From Kuafuiihalomonas sp039024635 (GTDB taxonomy: Bacteria > Myxococcota > Kuafuiibacteriia > Kuafuiibacteriales > Kuafuiibacteriaceae), in the NCBI GenBank assembly GCA_039024635.1, contig JBCCQA010000011.1:62001-126000 (forward strand): a DNA stretch of 64,000 bases, written 5' to 3'. The notes under the pieces were generated by a model, which was not told the origin of the DNA, did not search any database, and saw nothing but the letters and a program-made list of their open reading frames with translations. Shown here piece by piece: positions 1-8,624 of the stretch; the first letter of the stretch is position 1; every line of letters starts with the position of its first letter. The translations under genes and the position numbers were made by a program.

Positions 1-537
1 GGCCTCGGCTTCTTCCTTCGAAAAGTAACCCAAGGGCGAAGGCCGAGGATCTGTGGTGCTGAGCCGGGCCTCTTCCAGCCGGGTGCAGCCCGAACTATGG
101 AGGGGACGGGTGACGGGACCGTGGAAGCGCGCGCCATCGGCGGCGCCAACCCAGCTTTCTCCAGTGAAGGGCTGGTGGATCACCCCCACGACTGCCTCTT
201 CGTCTACCTCCAGGCCCACGAGGGTGGTCCAGCTATTCGTCCCACAGATAAAGCCGCGGGTCCCATCGATGGGATCCAGTACCCACCGGTAGGGGCCTGA
301 GCTGGGCTTGGCACCCTCCTCCTCCCCCAAGACTCCGTGTTCGGGGTGCGTCTGGTCGAGCCAGCTCCGCATCTGTCGCTCGGCGGCTCGGTCGAACTCG
401 GTCACCGGGTCGAAGTGGACGCCTGCCGTCTTGTCTTCCACCCTATGGCTGCGACGAAAGCCCTCCAGCGCTGCCCGTCCGCCCCGTTCCGCCAGTTCGC
501 GGGCTTGCTGGGTCAGCGGATGATTGAGCTCGAGCAC
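1..537 (-). CDS. Inositol monophosphatase-family phosphatase, HisN-like (3' truncated by window edge)
   Basis: I translated this by hand from the reverse strand. It is open from a GTG at 537 to the left edge (179 codons) and lacks its C-terminus. Established family features are visible: GEEEG (first metal site), then LDPIDGTRGF, the DPIDGT metal-binding motif of Mg-dependent, Li-sensitive phosphatases. The GF that follows DPIDGTR resembles HisN-type histidinol-phosphatases and related phosphatases more than plain inositol monophosphatase. An in-frame TGA at 559-561 lies upstream, so GTG 537 is the first usable start; the ribosome site is poor. The N-terminus, ending in a DPVTEFDRAAE segment, matches a complete family N-terminus. 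It is divergent from the 627 gene. The substrate cannot be assigned; histidinol phosphate is the leading guess. Confidence 0.8.
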   Translation of the reverse strand, partial: MLELNHPLTQQARELAERGGRAALEGFRRSHRVEDKTAGVHFDPVTEFDRAAERQMRSWLDQTHPEHGVLGEEEGAKPSSGPYRWVLDPIDGTRGFICGTNSWTTLVGLEVDEEAVVGVIHQPFTGESWVGAADGARFHGPVTRPLHSSGCTRLEEARLSTTDPRPSPLGYFSKEEAEA

Positions 538-626
538 CGCGCCAGCGTGCCGACGAAGTCACCTCTGGTAAAGGCCCAGCTCCGCGGTGCTGGTCGGGTT
601 CGGGCCCCCTCTGCTAAGGCTCCCTT

Positions 627-911
627 ATGAGCACCATCAAAGTCGAGCAGGCCCATAGCCTCAGCATCGACGAGGCCAAGTCCAAGGTCGATGCCTTTGG
701 CCAGGACATGAAAGAGCGCTTCGGGCTCTCGATGAGCTGGGACGGAAATACGGCGCGTCTCAAGGGTCTCGGCGCCTCCGGAGACGTCGAGGTTCGCTCT
801 GACATGGTTGTGGTGGCAATCAAGCTGGGGATGATGGCAAAGGCCGCCGGCATCAAGGCCGACCGAGTCGAAGCCTCGGTGACCAAGCGGCTGCAGTCGG
901 CATTGGGCTGA
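627..911 (+). CDS. Polyhydroxyalkanoic acid system family protein
   Basis: A 94-residue soluble protein matching the small PHA-granule region family (PHA_gran_rgn). This family has a short beta-alpha domain beginning with a hydrophobic strand, then a SIDEAKSKVDAFGQDMKERF helix, and ending in basic, helical residues. Family members are found near polyhydroxyalkanoate genes, but no PHA synthase is present in this window, so the role is inferred only from the family. The ATG at 627 follows a weak ribosome site. The gene ends 49 bases before the kinase gene and could be co-transcribed with it. Confidence 0.7.
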   Translation: MSTIKVEQAHSLSIDEAKSKVDAFGQDMKERFGLSMSWDGNTARLKGLGASGDVEVRSDMVVVAIKLGMMAKAAGIKADRVEASVTKRLQSALG

Positions 912-960
912 GAACTTTCTTCCCATAGGATGTAAGAAGCGGAGGCCTCTGCGTTGATGG

Positions 961-3900
961 ATGGGAGTCGGCGGTGAGAGTCCGGCGAGAGCGGTAACCC
1001 AGATGAGCGCCGACGACGGCTCCGAAGCCACGACGGTCCGACCCGCGCGGACCCACAACCTTGGGTCCCGGCCGCTGATCCATCGGCTGGCCGAAGGGCG
1101 CTACGAGATTCTGAGGACCATCGGCTCCGGAGGCATGGGGGTGGTCTACGAGGCCATCGACCATCGAGATGGACGCCACGTCGCCATCAAGACGCTTACC
1201 CACGTCGACGGCGACGGCATCTACCAGCTCAAGAACGAATTCCGCTCCATGGCAGACGTGCTCCACCCCAATCTGGTGGGTTTGGGCGACCTCGTGAACG
1301 AGGGCGAGCTCTGGTACTTCACCATGGATCTGATCCTCGGGCAGGACTTTCGAACCTACCTCGATGTACCCGATGCCGAGATGGAGCGCCGACTACGGAG
1401 CGTTCTTCCTCAGCTGGTCTCCGGCGTCCAAGCCATCCACTCGGCGGGCAAGCTGCACAAAGATCTCAAGCCGCCCAACGTTCTGGTTCGACCGGACGGG
1501 CGCCTGGTCATCTTGGACTTTGGTTTGGTAGCAGACCAAAAGGGCGTCGGGGCGGGCCACACCGTGGGCAACGACGTGGCGGGGACCCCCATCTACATGT
1601 CGCCCGAGCAGGCCCGGGGCGAATGCTGCGGGCAGGCTTCGGACTGGTACGCGGTCGGGGCCATGATCTACCGGGCCGTGGCTCGTCAGAAGCCGTTCGA
1701 TAAGGAGCCGATCCAGGTTCTGTTCGCCAAACAGCGCAACGCCGAGCCCCTTCCACCCTCCGAGGAAGTGGCGCCACGGCTGGAGCCCTTCTTGAGTCTG
1801 GCCATGGCCCTGATGCGGCCTCGAGCCGCACAGCGGCCTTCAGGGGAAGACGTCCGGGCCGTCGCGCTGGCCGCAGAGACGCCCTCCGGCAGCTTCCGGC
1901 TCAAGGGTCCGGAGGAGCAGATTTTCGTGGGTCGGAGCGTGGAACTCGATCGGATGAAGAGTCTGCTCGGTGACACGACCCGTCGTGACATTCCGAGTGT
2001 GCTCTTCGTCCACGGTCCCTCGGGCATCGGCAAGACTTTCCTCACCCAGACCTTTCTCCGCCACGCCCGGGAAGAGCAGGACGCCATCGTGCTGAGTGGG
2101 AGGTGCTACGAGCGAGAGTCCGTTCCCTTCAAGGCGCTGGACGGGGTCATCGACGCACTGAGCCGCTACTTGCGCACCCTCGCTCCGGTCGAGGCGGCCG
2201 CTCTGCTTCCTCGGCACATTCAAGCCCTCACCCTGTTGTTCCCTGTCCTCGCCCGCAGCGAGATCGTGAGGGACCAGAGCCGTGGCCGGCTCCCCGAAGA
2301 TCCGGAGAGTCTCCGACGCGCCGCCAACTCGGCCCTTCGCGAGCTTCTCGGCGCCATCGCGATCAAGCGCCCGCTGGTCCTGGCCATCGACGACCTGCAG
2401 TGGGGAGACGCGGACTCGGCGACGATGCTTCAGCAGCTCTTGAAGGCGCCCGATGCGCCGTCGCTGATGCTGGTGACCACGCATCGGAGCAACGACTTCG
2501 CCTCCAGTGAATGCCTACGGATCCTTCTGGCCGAAGAGTTCGTCGGAGCCCGGCGAGAGGAGCTCAGTTTGGGCGGACTCTCGGTGGATGAGCTGGAGGA
2601 GCTTTCTCGCCGCCTCATGGCCGACGACGAGGGTCCCGAGCCGGAGGCGGTGGCGCGGGAGGCCGAAGGAAGTCCGTACTTCGTGGCCGAACTCGCACGG
2701 CTTCGTCGTCGTGGCGTCACGGCGGCCGGGCGCTCGTGGGCTCAGGCCTTCGTCGCTCACCTCGAGAGCCTGGAGCCCGTGCTGCGGGAACTCTTGGAAA
2801 TCGTCTCCGTGGCATCTCGCCCCATGCCTCGGACCCTGGCCGGCGTCGCCCTCGAAGATCGGGATGGGGCCGTGGGCGCCTCCCGAGAGCTCGCCGTCCA
2901 GCACCTGATCAAGTCCCGCCCCCACGGGACCGATGTGCAGGACGAGCTGCTGGAGGCCTATCACGATCGCATCCGAGAGACGGTGCGCTCTCAACTGTCA
3001 CCAGAACGCCTCCGGCATTGGCACACCCGGCTGGCCGAAGCGTATGCCCAGGCCTTGGATCCGGATCCGGAAGTTCTGGCCCACCACTACGCAGAGTCCG
3101 GCCGGAACGCTCGGGCGGGAGAAATGGCGCTGGAAGCAGCGCACCGGGCGAGTAAGGCCCTGGCCTTCAATCGAGCGGCCCAGCTGTTCAAGATGGGTAT
3201 CGAGCTCACCCGACCCAAGCCCGAAGTCGAACGCTCTCTTCGCGCGCTCAGGGCCGAGGCTCTGGGGCGCGCGGGCATGGACGCCGAAGCAGCGCGAGAG
3301 TTCATGCACGTCGCCAACGCTTTCTCCGGCCAGCGTGCAGCTCGGCTGCGACAGACCGCAGCCGAGCACCTGTTACGAAGCGGCCGAGTCGCCGAGGGCA
3401 TGTCGGAGCTGGCCGAGACCCTTGAGCGCTTCGGCTACGGTCTGCTCGACGACACTTCGGCCCACGTGTCTCAGAACTTCGAGCTCAACAATCGTCTTCG
3501 CGATCGAGGACTCGACTTCGTCTGGCGCCGAGAGGAAGAGATCGACCCTGACGAGCTAGAGCGGGTCGATGTCGCCTGGTTCCTCGCCGTAGCGTGGGCC
3601 GCCGTCGACGGACCTCGTGGTGGCTACTTCGTGCTGCGCTGCCTTCTCGACGTCCTCGAGCTCGGCGAGCCCCGAAGAATCGCTCGTACGCTCTGCCTGT
3701 ACATCGTGAACTGGGCGGCGGTGGGACGACCAGGAAGCAAGACCATCGGGCGGACGCTAGAGGTGGCCCGAAGCGTGGCCCAGCGCTTGGACCGAGAAGA
3801 CTCCTGGGCCTGGTTCACGTATGCCGAGGCAGGCGTGCACTTCTGGCAAGGACGACATGGTCAGGCGATTCCTCGCCTTCGCGTCGCCGAATCAAAGTGG

Positions 3901-4698
3901 CGGCACGGCCGCAGTCGCCTGTCGAGGGAGCGCGCCACGGTCGTGGCTTACGAGCTCCTTTCCCTGGATGTGCTCGGTCGCTACGAGGAGATGGCTCGGA
4001 TTGCGGAACCACAGCGCCGTGAGGCCAGTCTGAGGGACGACCTCTACGCGGCCACTTGGATTTGCAGCGCCACCTGGGGACTGGACGTTCTGGCCTGCAA
4101 GTCCGAGCGAGCGCGGGAGCGGATTCACACCGCCCGCCGCCTTTGGCAGGAGCACACGGGCGGGGCCGCAGACTACCCGAGCTGGAGTCTGCTCGTCGCT
4201 GAGTGCAACATCGACCTGTACGAGGGACAGGCGGCTTCGGGGTGGCGTCGACTGGAGGAGACTCTCGGCGACCTCAGCGACGTTCTGCCCATCGTACGGG
4301 TGGAACACTCCATTTCCGTGGAGCTGCGGGGCCGCCTCGGTCTGGCGATGGCCCAGCAGGACCCGGAGAGGTTCGACTTTTACCTTCGGAAGCTGGAGGA
4401 GGACATCCGCATTTTGCACGGCTTGGAGCTGCCCTGCTTTCAGCCTCGGGCTACGCTTCTCAAGGCGGGGAGAGCGGCTCTCAAAACGGAGTTGGCGGCC
4501 GAAGTCGTCGCCTTGGAGGACGCGCTCTCGGGCTTTCGGGGTCAGGAAGCCAACCCCAATCTCGCCGCCATTGTCGAACTTCGCTTGGGGCGGCTTCTGA
4601 AGGATGGACGGCGGGTGGAGCAAGGGCTGAACGAGCTGCGATCCCGGGGCGCGGTCGAACCCATGGCCTGGGCCCGGACCTTCTATCCTTTCCTGTAG
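961..4698 (+). CDS. Ser/Thr protein kinase fused to AAA-type ATPase and TPR-like C-terminus
   Basis: A 1245-residue cytoplasmic signalling protein. The Hanks-type kinase domain (about residues 48-310) has the glycine loop GSGGMG at 55-60, VAIK lysine at 77, HKDLKPPN at 166-173 and DFG at 186-188. The catalytic HRD is therefore HKD, while the Asp and Asn are kept. An AAA/ATPase domain of the PknK/MalT-like STAND type follows, with Walker A GPSGIGKT at 352-359 and a Walker B-like LAIDDLQWGD. The C-terminal 600 or so residues are alpha-helical, TPR-like repeats. No transmembrane segment is obvious. The start is uncertain: ATG 961 has GGAGG 15 bases upstream, and ATG 1003 (MSADDG) is an alternative. 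Convergent to the FHA/sigma-54 activator, a possible signalling partner. Such kinase-ATPase-TPR proteins are expanded in Myxococcota. Confidence 0.9.
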   Translation: MGVGGESPARAVTQMSADDGSEATTVRPARTHNLGSRPLIHRLAEGRYEILRTIGSGGMGVVYEAIDHRDGRHVAIKTLTHVDGDGIYQLKNEFRSMADVLHPNLVGLGDLVNEGELWYFTMDLILGQDFRTYLDVPDAEMERRLRSVLPQLVSGVQAIHSAGKLHKDLKPPNVLVRPDGRLVILDFGLVADQKGVGAGHTVGNDVAGTPIYMSPEQARGECCGQASDWYAVGAMIYRAVARQKPFDKEPIQVLFAKQRNAEPLPPSEEVAPRLEPFLSLAMALMRPRAAQRPSGEDVRAVALAAETPSGSFRLKGPEEQIFVGRSVELDRMKSLLGDTTRRDIPSVLFVHGPSGIGKTFLTQTFLRHAREEQDAIVLSGRCYERESVPFKALDGVIDALSRYLRTLAPVEAAALLPRHIQALTLLFPVLARSEIVRDQSRGRLPEDPESLRRAANSALRELLGAIAIKRPLVLAIDDLQWGDADSATMLQQLLKAPDAPSLMLVTTHRSNDFASSECLRILLAEEFVGARREELSLGGLSVDELEELSRRLMADDEGPEPEAVAREAEGSPYFVAELARLRRRGVTAAGRSWAQAFVAHLESLEPVLRELLEIVSVASRPMPRTLAGVALEDRDGAVGASRELAVQHLIKSRPHGTDVQDELLEAYHDRIRETVRSQLSPERLRHWHTRLAEAYAQALDPDPEVLAHHYAESGRNARAGEMALEAAHRASKALAFNRAAQLFKMGIELTRPKPEVERSLRALRAEALGRAGMDAEAAREFMHVANAFSGQRAARLRQTAAEHLLRSGRVAEGMSELAETLERFGYGLLDDTSAHVSQNFELNNRLRDRGLDFVWRREEEIDPDELERVDVAWFLAVAWAAVDGPRGGYFVLRCLLDVLELGEPRRIARTLCLYIVNWAAVGRPGSKTIGRTLEVARSVAQRLDREDSWAWFTYAEAGVHFWQGRHGQAIPRLRVAESKWRHGRSRLSRERATVVAYELLSLDVLGRYEEMARIAEPQRREASLRDDLYAATWICSATWGLDVLACKSERARERIHTARRLWQEHTGGAADYPSWSLLVAECNIDLYEGQAASGWRRLEETLGDLSDVLPIVRVEHSISVELRGRLGLAMAQQDPERFDFYLRKLEEDIRILHGLELPCFQPRATLLKAGRAALKTELAAEVVALEDALSGFRGQEANPNLAAIVELRLGRLLKDGRRVEQGLNELRSRGAVEPMAWARTFYPFL

Positions 4699-4714
4699 AC
4701 GAGCCGCTGCGGTT

Positions 4715-4743
4715 GACTACCGGGTCGCTGTCGCTCGGTAGTC
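4715..4743. terminator. Inverted repeat at convergent kinase/activator junction
   Basis: Perfect 8-base arms GACTACCG (4715-4722) and CGGTAGTC (4736-4743) with a 13-base loop. The arm contains the TAG stop of the minus-strand activator gene (4717-4719). It lies 16 bases past the kinase stop, so it could end transcription in both directions. There is no T-run. Sequence-based inference only. Confidence 0.35.
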
Positions 4744-6075
4744 GTTGGGATCGAGCTCGTACTTTCGCAACCAGCGATAGACCTGGTTTCGGTGCCAGTT
4801 ACGGTCGCGCGCGATCTTCTTGAGATTCCCTCGGGCCGCGCGTAGCGCCTCGATGAGGCCTTCACGCGTGGGCGCGCCTTCTCCCTGAGGGCGGAGGTCG
4901 ACGGGCGGCGGCATGGGCTGGGGCTTGGCACGCTTCCCTGCGACCTCCTCTCGGATGTGGTCAGGGAGTACTTCGGCGCTCAGGGCCACGTCCGACGTGA
5001 GCAGAGCTCGGAGCTTTCGCGCCGTTTGAATCAGACCGCGCACGTTGGTCGGCCAGTCGTGGAGAAGCAGCGCCTCCAAGAACTCGGCGTGCATGGGCCG
5101 CTTGGAGCCATGGTAGTGGAGCCAAAGGGGGATGATGTCTGCCCGCCGCTCGGCCAGCGCGGGGATGCGAATCACCCAATCGCCCAGCCGGGCCAGCAGG
5201 TCCTTTCGGAAGAGAGAATTGGCCGGCGGTACCTGGGTCGCGGCCACGATTCGAGTGTCGATCTTTCGGGGCGAAGCGCTGCCGAGAGGCTCGATGGTGT
5301 GGTCCTCCAAGACCCGAAGCAGCTTGGGTTGAAGGGCGAGGGGGAGGTCTCCGACCTCGTCCAAAAAGAGGGTTCCGCCCTCGGCCCGCTCGAAGTAGCC
5401 CACGGCGTCCCGTTCGGCGCCGGTGAAGCTGCCCTTGCGATAACCGAAGAACTCCGCCTCGGCGAGCTCGTTGGGCACGGCGGCGCAGTTGACGGGAATG
5501 AACGGGCCCCTTCGTCCAGAAGCTGCGTGCAGCGCTCGGGCTGCGACCTCTTTGCCCACCCCGGTCGGCCCCTGGATGAGCACGCTTCCTTCGGTCTGGG
5601 CCACTGTGAGGATGCACTGTCGAAGCGCCAACGTCGTGCGGGAGTTTCCGACCAGGGTAGGGAGCTCGGCCGAACCGACCAGCGGTGATCGGGGAAGAGC
5701 ATCCAAGCTTGGCTCGTCGTCGCGGACGAAGAAGCTTCGTCCGAGGACGAGGACCTGACCGTCCAGCCGTGTTCGTCGACACGGCGTACCGTCCAGGAAA
5801 GTGCCGTTTGGGCTCCCCAGATCCTCGAGCATGTAGGTCCCGTCGCTGCTGGGCTCGAATACCATGTGGTGTCGGGACACCTCCCGGTCCATGATCTGAA
5901 CCGTACAGTCCGAGCTTCGGCCCAGGATCAGGCGCCTTCCATCCAGGTGAATCCTCCGGCCCGGAAGCGAGCTGTCCGGACTGTAGACGCAGCGAAGGGA
6001 GGTGGGTCGCACTGGTGAAGGTCGGACCCGCTGCTGTCGAACGGTACTTTCGTTTTCTGACGTGGTTTCCTGCAC
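4717..6075 (-). CDS. FHA-domain sigma-54-dependent transcriptional activator
   Basis: A 452-residue enhancer-binding protein. It carries an N-terminal FHA phosphothreonine-binding domain (about residues 50-115, with LGRSS, SRHH and GSPNGT motifs) in place of the usual receiver. Next is an AAA+ sigma-54 interaction domain with Walker A GPTGVGKE (169-176), GSFTGA (215-220) and Walker B GGTLFLDE (233-240). A C-terminal Fis-like helix-turn-helix follows (NLKKIARDRNWHRNQVYRWL). The sigma-54 contact loop is GSFTGA rather than GAFTGA. FHA activators of this kind in myxobacteria are known to respond to Ser/Thr kinases, so the convergent kinase gene is the obvious candidate input (inference). The target promoters are not identifiable here. 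Confidence 0.92.
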   Translation of the reverse strand: MQETTSENESTVRQQRVRPSPVRPTSLRCVYSPDSSLPGRRIHLDGRRLILGRSSDCTVQIMDREVSRHHMVFEPSSDGTYMLEDLGSPNGTFLDGTPCRRTRLDGQVLVLGRSFFVRDDEPSLDALPRSPLVGSAELPTLVGNSRTTLALRQCILTVAQTEGSVLIQGPTGVGKEVAARALHAASGRRGPFIPVNCAAVPNELAEAEFFGYRKGSFTGAERDAVGYFERAEGGTLFLDEVGDLPLALQPKLLRVLEDHTIEPLGSASPRKIDTRIVAATQVPPANSLFRKDLLARLGDWVIRIPALAERRADIIPLWLHYHGSKRPMHAEFLEALLLHDWPTNVRGLIQTARKLRALLTSDVALSAEVLPDHIREEVAGKRAKPQPMPPPVDLRPQGEGAPTREGLIEALRAARGNLKKIARDRNWHRNQVYRWLRKYELDPNDYRATATR

Positions 6076-6257
6076 GACCTGTCTCGTCGTGAGTAGAACG
6101 GGCTCCCCTCGATTTCTTTCGATTTTGCCGAAGGGAATCGAGGCTGGGCGCGGCCCCCCCCGATTTGGGCGCCCTCGTCATGAAGATCACACACGGGTTG
6201 CGCCCCATTCGCGCGATTGAGGGAACCCTCAGGGCCGCGAGCTCGTTCGCTGCCAGC

Positions 6258-7229
6258 TCAAGTCCGGCCGTGGGCTTGGTTGAAGTCCAAGAGTGGCCCT
6301 TTTGGGACGATACGGGTCGGATTCACCGACTCGTGGCTTTGGTAGTAGTGCCGCTGGGCGTGCTCGAAGTTGCAGGTCTCGGCGACTCCAGCGTGTTGGT
6401 AGAGGTCCCGCGTGTAGGCCCACAGGTTTTCATAGTCGACGATGCGGCGCAGGTTGCACTTGAAGTGGCCGTAGTAGACGAGGTCGAAGCGAAGCAGGGT
6501 CGGTAGGAGCCTCCAGTCGGCCTCGGTGGGTTGGGACCCGCACAAGAAGCGCGAGTGGCCCAGGCGTTCTTCCAACACGTCCAGGGTCTCGAAGAGCGGG
6601 ACGACGGCTTCTTCGTAGGCCTCTTGAGAGGTCGCAAAACCCGAGCGGTACACGCCGTTGTTGACGGTCTCGTAGATCCGAGCGTTCAGCCTTTCGATCT
6701 CTTCTCGATGGGCCTCCGGAAGATAGTCCCCGGGACGAGCCCCGACCCCGTCGAAGGCAGAGTTGAACATCCGAATGATCTCGGACGACTCGTTCGAGAC
6801 GATGGTGCTGCGCTTCTTATCCCACAGAATGGGGACGGTGCATCGACCGGTGAAGTGGGGGTCGGCCGCTTGGTAGACGTTGTAGATGTAGCGCGCCCCG
6901 TTGATGGGGTCCGAGACTACGCCCGGACCCTCTTCGAAGGTCCAGCCCTGTTCGCCCATGAACCAGTGAACGACCGACAGTGACACGTGATCCTGCAGGC
7001 TCTTGAGCGAACGATAGATCAGGGTTCGGTGGGCCCACGGACAGGCGTAGGACACGTAGAGGTGGTAGCGCCCCTTCTCCGCCTCAAAGCCGCCCTCGCC
7101 ACTGGGTCCGGGCGCGCCGTCGGAAGTGACCCAGTTTCGGAATTTCGCGTCCTGTCGCACGAAGCGACCCCCGGACTTCTTGGTTTCGTACCACTTGTCC
7201 TTCCACTGACCGTCGACGAGGAGACCCAT
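6258..7229 (-). CDS. Glutathionyl-hydroquinone reductase (ECM4/YqjG family glutathione transferase)
   Basis: A 323-residue soluble enzyme of the Xi-class glutathione transferases, which reduce S-glutathionyl-hydroquinones with glutathione. The thioredoxin-fold N-terminus has the catalytic motif YACPWAHRTLI with the family cysteine. A helical GST C-domain follows, with family blocks such as DPINGARYIYNVY, VPILWDKK, TIVSNESSEIIRMFN and FDLVYYGHFKCN. The start ATG 7229 (MGLLVDGQWKDKWY) was chosen because it matches the family N-terminus; an ORF extension to 7385 would run into the divergent gene. A 19-base palindrome sits 12 bases upstream of the start. Length is normal for the family. Confidence 0.93.
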   Translation of the reverse strand: MGLLVDGQWKDKWYETKKSGGRFVRQDAKFRNWVTSDGAPGPSGEGGFEAEKGRYHLYVSYACPWAHRTLIYRSLKSLQDHVSLSVVHWFMGEQGWTFEEGPGVVSDPINGARYIYNVYQAADPHFTGRCTVPILWDKKRSTIVSNESSEIIRMFNSAFDGVGARPGDYLPEAHREEIERLNARIYETVNNGVYRSGFATSQEAYEEAVVPLFETLDVLEERLGHSRFLCGSQPTEADWRLLPTLLRFDLVYYGHFKCNLRRIVDYENLWAYTRDLYQHAGVAETCNFEHAQRHYYQSHESVNPTRIVPKGPLLDFNQAHGRT

Positions 7230-7240
7230 GATTCTTGGAT

Positions 7241-7259
7241 CGGCTGGTCGGACCAGCCG
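7241..7259. promoter_or_regulatory. 19-base palindrome upstream of glutathionyl-hydroquinone reductase
   Basis: Arms CGGCTGGTC (7241-7249) and GACCAGCCG (7251-7259) are perfect inverted repeats around one central base. The site lies in the divergent spacer, 12 bases upstream of the reductase start codon. Such symmetry and position suggest an operator for a dimeric regulator, or a 5' leader hairpin. No regulator gene is adjacent. Confidence 0.5.
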
Positions 7260-7363
7260 GTCAAAGGAAGCGAAGGAAACAGTCCGTTCTGCATCCGACC
7301 CCGATGGCTGCAAAGGGTGGATGGCGGCGCAACTCTGCCCACGCTTGGGTTTTCGGGCCTGAC

Positions 7364-8428
7364 GTGGGCCTCTACTGCCAACCATTCCATAGTCGTTTCC
7401 ACCCGGTCTTCGCGTCCATTCTGACCGTCCTCGTGGCCTGTGCTTCCGAGGACGGGGCCCAGGGACTTCGGGCCGACGATGCTGGCCAAGACCTCGGGGG
7501 TCCCTTGGATCTCGGTCAGGAGCTCGATGTCGGGGCCCCGCTCGACCTCGGGGATGGGGATATGGCTCAGGATGAGGAAGGAGGCTGCGGAAGCGTCATG
7601 GCCCAGGGTTTGAGCGTCGAGGCCCTCCCGCCCTCCGTCACGGATCCGGAGATCCGGTCCGGGGACCCCGATCATCGGCATCTCGCCGCCGCCGGTTCCG
7701 CCACCGGCCGACTCTTCCTGTTCCTCCCCGGCGCGACCGCCCAACCCTCCGACTACGTTGACGTCCTTCGAAACGCAGCTGCAGGGGGAGACGATGCCCT
7801 GGGTCTGTCCTACGTGAACGACGCCCGAATCTTCGTGGTCTGCGGGAGCGATCCGGATCCGGACTGCCAAGAGAGCTTCCGCATCGAGGTTCTCTTTGGA
7901 GAGTCGCGAAGTCCTCACGTGGACGTAGGTCCGGCGGACTCCATCTCGAACCGCTTGGTGAAGGTCCTGCAGCATCTGGGCTGGACCAACTATCTCGACG
8001 GCGACGAGCCTCGCTGGTCCAGCATTGCCGTCGCGGGCCATTCCCAGGGTTCCGGTCACGCGGCGATGATCGGGCGCTTCTTCGAAACCGAGCGCGTCAT
8101 CATGGTCGCGGGGGCCGAACCCGCGCCGTGGACGCTAGAGCCGAGGATGACGCCACCCGCTCGCAGCTGGGGCTTTGGACACGTCGATGATCAGCTCTCT
8201 CGCGCATTCCGGCGCGCCTGGGACAACTTGGGCATCCCGGGCCCACCGTCCATCGTCGACTCTGCCCGACCGCCCTTTGGAGGGACCCATCAGTTGCTGA
8301 CGCGCGCCTCGCCGAATCCGACCGATCCGAATCCTCACAACTCGCCCATCGCCGACACGTCCACCCCAAGGGACGCAGAAGGCCGATCAGCCTATGCCGA
8401 AGTTTGGTGTCACCTCCTCGGCCTTTGA
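7364..8428 (+). CDS. Lipoprotein with alpha/beta-hydrolase fold (BPSS1187-like)
   Basis: A predicted secreted lipoprotein. A hydrophobic segment ends in LTVLVAC, a lipobox, followed by a linker rich in Asp-Leu-Gly repeats. A hydrolase-like domain follows with the nucleophile elbow AGHSQGSG and the preceding SISNRLVKVLQHL helix, which resemble the BPSS1187 family. Candidate late acid/His residues lie in the C-terminal third (FGGTHQLL). The start is uncertain: the ORF extends to 7235, but that would leave 5 bases between divergent starts. GTG 7364 gives a 26-residue signal sequence and was chosen; ATG 7304 is possible. Substrate unknown. Confidence 0.65.
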   Translation: MGLYCQPFHSRFHPVFASILTVLVACASEDGAQGLRADDAGQDLGGPLDLGQELDVGAPLDLGDGDMAQDEEGGCGSVMAQGLSVEALPPSVTDPEIRSGDPDHRHLAAAGSATGRLFLFLPGATAQPSDYVDVLRNAAAGGDDALGLSYVNDARIFVVCGSDPDPDCQESFRIEVLFGESRSPHVDVGPADSISNRLVKVLQHLGWTNYLDGDEPRWSSIAVAGHSQGSGHAAMIGRFFETERVIMVAGAEPAPWTLEPRMTPPARSWGFGHVDDQLSRAFRRAWDNLGIPGPPSIVDSARPPFGGTHQLLTRASPNPTDPNPHNSPIADTSTPRDAEGRSAYAEVWCHLLGL

Positions 8429-8522
8429 CCCGGAGCCAACGGACCCGGGCCCCAAGACCGCAAGAGTCAGAGACCGCGTAGCGTTCGTCGACTCGCGCAG
8501 CGAGCCTGGGAGCGACGAGGGT

Positions 8523-8611
8523 GGCCGGGGCCAAGCCCCGGCCGGGCCCCGGCCGGACGACCCAGCCTCGCAGAGTGACCGGAAAGGTGTGGGTCCGGCT
8601 AGGCCGGACCC
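8523..8611. terminator. Two strong GC hairpins between convergent genes
   Basis: Hairpin 1 has arms GGCCGGGGC (8523-8531) and GCCCCGGCC (8535-8543) with a CAA loop, and a further competing arm at 8544-8554. Hairpin 2 has arms GGGTCCGGC (8591-8599) and GCCGGACCC (8603-8611) with a TAG loop. Both are perfect 9-base stems in the 196-base convergent spacer between the lipoprotein hydrolase and ahcY. No T-run follows either. They probably act as a bidirectional terminator. Nothing else is visible in this spacer. Confidence 0.6.
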
Positions 8612-8624
8612 GGGTCCCCCAGAC

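Noticed and set aside
513..1058. 181-codon minus-strand ORF
   Set aside because: Antisense to the PHA-system gene and kinase start, no recognisable domain; the HisN-like gene occupies the minus strand below 537.
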